The notes under the pieces: model-generated
What the model was told of the DNA's origin: nothing
The model's input: only the letters and a program-made list of their open reading frames with translations
Databases searched by the model: none
In this document: piece after piece, positions 57,438 to 64,000 of the stretch
Layout of the letters: the number at the start of each line of letters is the position of its first letter
Position numbering within the stretch: the stretch's first letter is position 1
Position numbers and translations under genes: made by a program
Source: Lichtheimia corymbifera B2541
Lineage: Eukaryota > Mucoromycota > Mucoromycetes > Mucorales > Lichtheimiaceae
Reading direction: 5' to 3'
NCBI GenBank assembly: GCA_000697475.1
Contig: JNEU01000770.1
Span: forward strand, 1-64,000
DNA length: 64,000 nt

Positions 57438-60372
57438 CTATGAACGATTCCTTCTACTGGGATCATTATCGGGTAACAATGCATGGCGGTCGCTTGTAAT
57501 ATCATCATCCTCAGCTTCATCTTCTTCAGATCGACGCAATACTGAGAATTCGTAATCGGAAGCAGCTTGTCGATGTCGTTCAGTCTCTGATCCAGCAGGT
57601 GGTTGCCATGATTTGCGTTTTTGAACGTATAATCCAGTAGCAAGAGCAACGATCGCACCAGTTCCCACCAATGCATAAACAACTGTACTTCCACTACCAG
57701 GGCTTTGTGATGTCGAATCATCCTCGTCCTCATCCTCTTGCTTGGCAGCATCAGCTGCAGGTGATATAGACTCTGGCGTGGATGTTTGTGTATCAGTGCT
57801 ATCATTCTCAGCCGTTGCTGTTGTAGTTGTTGTACTAGTCGTAGTGTCTTCCTCTTCCTCTTCTTCTTCTTCTGTTGTTGTGGATGATGATGTTGTGGTT
57901 GTAGTAGTTGCTGTTGTAGTTGCTGTAGTAGCAGGAGTGGCAGTGGTTGTAGATTTGAGACGCGTAGGTCGTGCAGGAACATGCTCTGACGTAGTCGTGC
58001 TCGTTGCAGAAGCGGACGAAACAATGGTTGAATGATGATCGGATACTGTGGTGTTATGTTCTGCAAGAGGGGCATGAACAGGCTCGCCTTCAAATCCTGG
58101 ATCCATTTCACCCCAAAGCGTCAATGTCCAATTGAGCATCGTGCCGTTGCTTTCAGGATGTGTAACATCATATACAAGAAGTGACCAATCGCCAAGAGGA
58201 TCCTCATCCCTGAATATAACAATGATCCATTACTACAAGCTCTTTCCTTCATCCATCATCCAACTTACCAATGCTTGACTGACATGAATTTCCAATTACG
58301 AATACCATCAGGGCTCTTGTCACCAGGTCGCATGGTAGCAAGCTCGGATTCCACATTGTTGGGACTTTGAAGAGTGATCACAATATCACCTCGTCGCTTG
58401 TGTTCAATATTCACTGTGGCTGTCACATGCTCCAATCGCTTCAAGCCAGCGTTCTTGACCATATCCTGGGTCACCTTGATCGTGCTTTTGAGTGGTACCT
58501 TTTTGACTTGTGTCGATTCAGGAATAATCTTTCCTCCCACATCCACAGGCAATTCCAAATAGGTCTGTTCATTCACGTGCTCAAATGTCTTGGCAGCTTC
58601 CACAATGGCATATGCATCCAATTTGCCATATCCAAACTTGTGGTTGTACTTCCGTCCAGAAGGCAATTCTTTCCAATCCTCATCTTCCAAGTCAACAGGA
58701 ATAGCTGTTTGCACGCACAAGTGTTGGAGATCGCGCCACGTCAATTCAGGTCGCACGGATAAGACCAATGCAAAGATGCCTGCTGCTGTTGGAGCTGCTG
58801 CTGAAGTACCACCATGGCGATCTGAGCATACATTCTCACCCACATTGGTCGTGTACTATACATGAAACGTTATCAAATAAGCAAATTGGACCCTTGATGC
58901 CAGCCCCCATCCTTCTACTTACAATGAATTCACCACCGCCACTGGAATAAGCTACAACCATTTGTGCAGAACAGCTTTCGGAATAGGGAGGATGCGAATT
59001 GGTGTGATCAAGTGCACCCACAGTAATTGTATAAATGCTGTTGGTGTATCCATCAAAGTTGCAATTGTCACCAGAGATAGCGCCGTTTCCAGTAGCGAAT
59101 ACGTAGATCGATCCTTTGCCATCACGTCCATTCTTGATACCGTTTACAAATGCTTCAGCCAAAATGCCAGTAGGTGCCTCCATTGTCTCACCATTATCAG
59201 GTGGTCCCCATGAACACGAAAAGATTTGATTCTCCTGGTACTTGTAGTTCAATGCTGCAGCTTCATCCGAATCTGTAATCTCGGCAGAGAGGATACGCAC
59301 ACCTAATAACAGTATTTCATTCGTCAAATGTCCTATCTTCCCATGTGTAAAGCATACGTTACCTGCCACCTTGGCATCATAAGCAATACCAATACCACAT
59401 ACGTCATTCTTGACTGCAGCAATTTGTCCAGCACAACGAGTACCATGCGTATCATCAAAGAGCTTTGGCTTGGGTAGATCAACGTGGTCATTAAAGTCGT
59501 ATGATCCTTCAGCAAACTAATAAACCAAACCCGTTTAGAATGAATTGCATTGGAGAATGGGTGAAGCATACTTACAAAGTTGTCTTGAAGATCGTGACTC
59601 TCATAATCCAATCCGTCATCCAAGATGGCAACAATAGAACCTTCACCGGTGATGCCTAGAATAACCCGGGGTTAATGAGCATGTTACACAAATCTAACCA
59701 TGATGGCAATTATACTTGCCCTGTTTCCAGACACCAGTAACATTGATATCATTTCCGACATTCTCTTGGTTCACCTATGCATGACATTAATCCATATGGC
59801 CCTTTTTCCTATCCAATCCCAATCCATACCAAATGCCATTGTCGAGGGAATCCTGGATCTTGAATACCAAGTGTCTCTTGTGCATCTTCGAGTGTAAGCT
59901 TGCCTTGGTTGATTTCAACAAAAGGTGGCTCTCGCTTTACATGGTGTTCAGGAAGTACAGCCCGTTTAACACGTTGTCTTGGCACCTGTGCGTCCATAGC
60001 ATGAACTCTATCCCACCAGTCGTTGTTCTCAGTGTCTCGCTTGCCCAACCATCGTCGTTCCTTGTGCGCATGGAAAGCTTCCAAGATCGGATCGTGTACT
60101 GCTGCTGTTGCTGCTGCTACTGCTTGGTCACGCTTGTAGAGTTGTTCATGGTCCAATGTGCTGACGAGGTAATATGTTGTCAACTCGCCAACAGGTCCTT
60201 CGTATTGCACGCCTAGGGCATCTGCAGCTTGAACGGCCAAATGGGCTTCGGATGAGGGTATATGCAAGGTGTAATATCGGCGATCGGGTGACCGTTTGAC
60301 GGGTTGTGATGATCCCAGACAGCTTGCTGCCAAGAAACCGGCCACGAGCACCAGGGTAGCTGATGCTTTCAT
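57438..60372 (-). CDS. KEX2: Kexin-type proprotein convertase (Kex2/furin family)
   Basis: The start at 60370-60372 gives the signal peptide MKASATLVLVAGFLAASCLG. A prodomain with several dibasic sites (LYKRD, LGKRD, RVKR, HVKR) precedes the subtilisin domain. Catalytic residues: Asp in ILDDGLDYE, His in DTHGTRCAG, Ser in HGGTSAAAP; the oxyanion Asn lies in FATGNGA. A P domain follows (LKRLEHVTATVNIEHKRRGD on to WTLTLWGEMD), then a long Thr/Ser/Glu-rich stalk, one transmembrane helix (VVYALVGTGAIVALATGLYV) and a cytosolic tail with acidic and Tyr motifs (ASDYEF) suited to Golgi retrieval. The enzyme cleaves after KR and RR in the late Golgi to mature secreted proteins. About eight introns. 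Full-length. Confidence 0.96.
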
Positions 60373-61309
60373 TGTCGTTATTAAAGAAGGGTGATTACAG
60401 GTGGGTGGATTAAAAGGACGGGCAAATGGGTGAAAAAGTGAGGCGCAGGAGAGAGAAGGAACAAGTAAGGTTGACCTTGAAGGGCATGGTTCACTTTTTG
60501 CACTAGGCACGTTGCGGCGCCTGAATGGTTGAATGTACTCTTGTGCAAGGAGGCAAAATGTCGTCGAACAAAGCATACATACATAGACTATTCCCCTTTC
60601 CTGTCTCTTTCAATAAAAACAGATTTACATATATATATCCATAATGGGTCATGTAGTATCCCACAAGCCATTTAATAGTCTTCCTCAGCTAATATCATAA
60701 GGATAATAGAGTAGTACTCTTAGGATTGTGTGTAGTTGAATATGCCGATGCATGCAAAAGAAACAGGAGTGTTTACATGATGACGCTCGTGACGATAATC
60801 TCACCACCTTTTCCCTTTAACCCCAACCCCTCCTTGCTACGCTCATCATCGTTTAGTATCAAAGAGGTCTTGCCGCTAAAATTAATTGTAATGGAATCGG
60901 TGCTCACCCACTATAATGACAGCCAATGGTCGAGCCACGGTCTTGGTATCTTCCAATCTCCTTATTTTTTGGATGTATCCTCATATGTTAATAAAAATTA
61001 TCGACATGGACGTGAACAATGATTGTTATAAATGATGGGATACTCAAATTGGGCATTGTGGGTGATGATGATGAATCATGCAGCATGGTCAGCGATTGTT
61101 GTGGTCAATGCGATGGATTCTTTGTTAGCTTTGTCCAAACAGGCCACCCTTGATCCATCATCAAGAACTGCCCCAGTCCCATCTTGTATAACCCAAATAA
61201 GATCCGATCCTTAATATTGGGTATCACGCATGATTACTGTTGCTGCGGCAGCGCGCACTGTGGCGCGGATTTCCCCATGCGTGATAGTCTATTGTGTGTG
61301 ACAGCAACT
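60373..61309. promoter_or_regulatory. Divergent intergenic region, kexin and paralog 2
   Basis: About 1 kb between two divergent starts. An 11-base inverted repeat TATCACGCATG (61222-61232) and CATGCGTGATA (61276-61286), with 43 bases between, lies just upstream of the TATA box of paralog 2. It may be a paired regulator site. Confidence 0.55.
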
Positions 61310-61317
61310 TATAAATA
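61310..61317 (+). promoter_or_regulatory. TATA box of beta-lactamase-like paralog 2
   Basis: TATAAATA, 52 bases before the ATG at 61362. Confidence 0.6.
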
Positions 61318-61361
61318 CAATGCTGCGGCTCCATTGATTCCCTTTACGCATTCTCTTGTTC

Positions 61362-62878
61362 ATGAAATCGTCCACCCACTTTTCGCTGCGACACAGTATC
61401 GCCATTGTTGCAGTTGTTTTATCAGGCATTGCCATCCATCATGTCTTTTCTCAAGGACCTTTCAAAATCCCCGAGGCGCCTATTCAACTGGAACATGTGC
61501 ATGATGATTATGCACATGTCATTGATTTATTCAAGGCTAACTTCAAGGATGGCCATGATATCGGTGCTGGTGTAGCGGCATATGTAGATGGAGAGCTCGT
61601 ACTCGACATTCAAGGTGGATGGCAGGATGTGCAAAGTGGTGTTCCTTATACCAAAGACACCTTGAATTTGGTGTACTCTTCTACAAAAATGATGGTAACC
61701 CTCATGCCATAACGTTTTCTACTCTTGGCTCATGTCATCCTTTTACTTTTAAAAATTAGACAGCCATTGTGGTGGCACAGCTCGTCGACAAAGGGGTGTT
61801 GTCGTATGATGAGAAAATAGCTACCTATTGGCCTGAATTTGCACAAGGAAACAAAGAAAACGTGACGCTTGGAAATTTGGTTGGTGTCAAAAAAGTCATC
61901 CCCGATGTACATTGGAGCTAAATGTAAACCCAAATTAGATGCGACATGAAGCAGGAGTTGGATGTCTTGATGATATCATTACTTTGGCTCAAGTACAAGA
62001 CCCAGAACAGCTTTCCGCTCTTCTAGCTTCCCAACCACACAATTTCAACGGCAATCTCCAACGCAGTTATCATGGCGTAACAGGGGGGTGGTATGTCAAC
62101 GAGATTCTCAAGCGCACAGCCAACTGTACGGTGGACCAAGTAGCTGCATCCTATATGAACGACTATGGTATTGAATGGCATTTGAAACCCCACGAACCCG
62201 AATTTGACAATCGCATTACTCGTTATCACTTGCTACCACGACATTATGAAATCTACAACATGATACGAGGTGGTGTGGGATTCGCTCGATATATGTGGGC
62301 CATAATCAAGGATAAGACCAAGGTCATGTCAAAAACCATAGGAATGCCTGGACCTGACGCAGTGGGGCCAGAGCATATAACCGACAAGAAATACCGTCAA
62401 ATCGAAATGCCTTCGATATCCGGCTATACTAATGCACGTTCGGTAAGTGTGTGTTTGTGTGTGTTTGATACATGCACAATGTTGAGTCTTACTCTTCTCT
62501 TTTACAAAGATTGCAAAACTTGCAGCAATGATGGCCAATGGTGGCAAGGCAATCGTATCAGGCGAACCGGATTTACTTTCTACCGCTGCCTATGCGTCAG
62601 CGACTGAACCACTGGATCCCGCTTTTGATTTGATTCTTCAGATGCCGCTTCATATGCAACGAGGAGGATTTCCTATGTTCGAGCACTTGGAAATAGATGG
62701 CATTACGTTCAATGGTTGGGCTGGCTATGGTGGCAGCGTGTTCTTTTGGAACCAGGAATACAAGATTGGTATTGGATTTGCATCCAATGCTATCGTTAGT
62801 GCCATGTCTCCTGATTATAGAAGCATACCACTGATGGAAGCCATTGTCAAGCAAGCTAGGCTATCTCATCATGGTTAA
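61362..62878 (+). CDS. Serine beta-lactamase-like hydrolase, paralog 2
   Basis: MKSSTHFSLRHSIAIVAVVLS starts at 61362, a signal anchor. It aligns along its full length with paralog 1 (51.1-52.7 kb): DDYAHVIDLFKANF, DIGAGVAAYVDGELVLDIQGGW, the nucleophile motif SSTK, YDEKIATYWPEFAQGNKENVTLG, GGWYVN, SGYTNARS, and GWAGYGGSVFFWN. Introns fall at the same places (after STKMM, after TLGNLV, after TNARS), so the genes share an ancestor. Likely esterase or peptidase on the outer or lumenal side of a membrane. The second intron (about 61879-61937) was placed by alignment with paralog 1. Confidence 0.88.
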
Positions 62879-63361
62879 GACTGATGTGTAAGGATAGTTG
62901 TGTCTTTTAATAAAGGAGAAATGACTGTAAATGGCAATGATCAGCTGATTGATGGGAAACAAAAGAGTCGTAAGGGGTGCCACTTTGATCCATTATGCTG
63001 TGTGTGAGTATGTGCGCGTGTAACACTATATGGTTGACAGGCATCATCAGGGTCATCTATACTCCTGCAAGCACACATACCCTCGAGTACTACATACGGG
63101 CATTGATTTTCTTCGCACGTGCCATTATGGATGCATATAAATGCGAGTCAATCGGGTGCTATCAAAAGATATATTATGCAAAGGAATGATTTATTCATGC
63201 GAGCTACTAGAAAAGCTACCGATGCAACCCATACGTTGCCAGATCGTGTGCTTGTGTAATGTAACACCACAAACATGCTCCAAATCGGTGAACTTGAAGT
63301 GTGAAAATACAAGCTTGACAACATGCAAGGACCGTGGTAAGATGGTAGAAACAAATAAAAT
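62879..63361. other. Intergenic downstream of paralog 2
   Basis: Convergent region; AATAAAG-like box at about 62910. No gene recognised. Confidence 0.4.
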
Positions 63362-63733
63362 TTAGACACCTGATGATACAACAAATACAGAGAATGATTC
63401 CTTTCTATGCTTATAACCGTATCCTGCGATTGATGCTCTTAACAAATAGTTTCACTATTATCATCATCATAATGAGCTTATGTCTTGGATGGTGTAAATT
63501 TGATAATACATACCACTATCAGCTGGGCGATTCCACCTTGAATGTTGATTGTAATTGACATAATGTACGGATGGCGGATCATTTGAAAAGGAAACGGTGT
63601 TATGGTGCGTGGATCGATTATGTTGTCGGTGAGCAGCGGATGACGAGGGCGTTGGTTTTGGGATTGGTTTGTACCAAGCATCCAATACTGGAAGCGTATC
63701 GTATACTGAAGGTTTAGATGAAATGACTGCCAT
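63362..63733 (-). CDS. Small hypothetical protein, two exons (tentative)
   Basis: MAVISSKPSVYDTLPVLDAW starts at 63731-63733. The first exon is His/Ser/Asn/Pro-rich and reaches a good donor (GTATGT) after PADSG near 63512. A possible second exon from about 63414 gives YGYKHRKESFSVFVVSSGV and a TAA at 63362-63364. Without splicing the frame ends at 63467. No family recognised, no signal peptide. A pyrimidine/CA-rich leader (63740-63780) lies upstream on the coding strand, as with other genes here, which supports it. Confidence 0.4.
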
Positions 63734-64000
63734 GATGGTATTTGTGTTTGTGTGTGTGTGTGTGAAGAAAAGAGAGTACAGAAAAGGATGGAGGATGGGG
63801 ACGAGTGCCTTTTATATGCTTGTTTAATATGCGACCCTGTAATACCCATTTTTGTTTCCCTTCGGAGACAATCACACGCTCCATTGTGGACTTTTTCCAC
63901 CCCCACAGAGAGCATGGCGCCGCTCTTTGTTACATGCATGTACGTTGTTTGCCTAAGCTGCATGTGTATATCTATATATAAAATGGAGAATGAACCTACC
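63734..64000. other. Window end, upstream of small hypothetical gene
   Basis: Contains a GT repeat (63739-63764) and AT-rich DNA. No further gene start recognised. Confidence 0.4.

Noticed and set aside
57742..58035. Val-rich ORF on the plus strand
   Set aside because: Complement of the Thr-rich stalk of kexin; low-complexity shadow.
51093..62878. Antibiotic-resistance beta-lactamases
   Set aside because: The SxxK fold family in fungi is mostly esterase or peptidase; no basis to assign resistance.

Overview
The window looks like nuclear DNA of a filamentous fungus, most likely a Mucoromycota (Mucorales-type) species. The genes are broken by many short introns (about 45-110 bp), mostly GT-AG. 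Proteins carry long Gln/Ser/Thr/Pro homopolymer tracts, and gene families typical of fungi are present (LIM-binding PtaB type, kexin, Rpd3L and SAGA subunits, Dal5-type permease). I saw no tRNA, rRNA, CRISPR array or reverse transcriptase. The genus is inference.

Layout. 1-4.5 kb is a gene-poor repeat block: an array of head-to-head palindromes built from two hairpin units (called A and B here), then a ladder of A modules spaced about 160-190 bp, then a low-copy internal segment with one 134-codon ORF. 5.0-43.9 kb is an ordinary gene block: an anoctamin/TMEM16 protein (-), a secreted dipeptidyl-peptidase 5 (-), an Rxt2-like Rpd3L subunit (+), an allantoate-type MFS permease (+), an FCHo/Syp1 endocytic adaptor (+), transportin (+), a LIM-domain-binding protein (+), three decayed copies of a small secreted Cys peptide gene (+), Gos1 SNARE (+), a TBC RabGAP (+), a biotin-dependent carboxylase alpha subunit (+), a Pro/Ser-rich protein (+), Ada3/Ngg1 of SAGA (-) and mitochondrial ribosomal protein uL22m (-). 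44.5-46.6 kb is a second, inverted and diverged copy of the ladder-plus-internal element. 47-64 kb holds a tiny secreted Pro-rich protein, a copper amine oxidase (+), two paralogous membrane-anchored serine beta-lactamase-like proteins that flank the segment in opposite orientation (51.1-52.7 kb - and 61.4-62.9 kb +), a cluster of three foldback elements with a 43-bp minisatellite (53.0-55.4 kb), an uncharacterised coiled-coil protein (-), and a kexin-type proprotein convertase (-).

The genes are not an obvious operon-like system. Several touch membrane traffic and secretion (Gos1, TBC GAP, FCHo, kexin, DPP5, anoctamin), but these are common eukaryotic genes and clustering may be chance. The most unusual material is: (i) the palindrome/hairpin repeat family at three separate loci, which when transcribed would make long double-stranded RNA; (ii) the tandem family of small signal-peptide, twin-CX3C peptides, all three copies carrying a frame disruption and one having lost both inner cysteines; and (iii) two GC-AG introns with the same donor hexamer. 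Exon borders were read by eye and should be treated as approximate unless stated.
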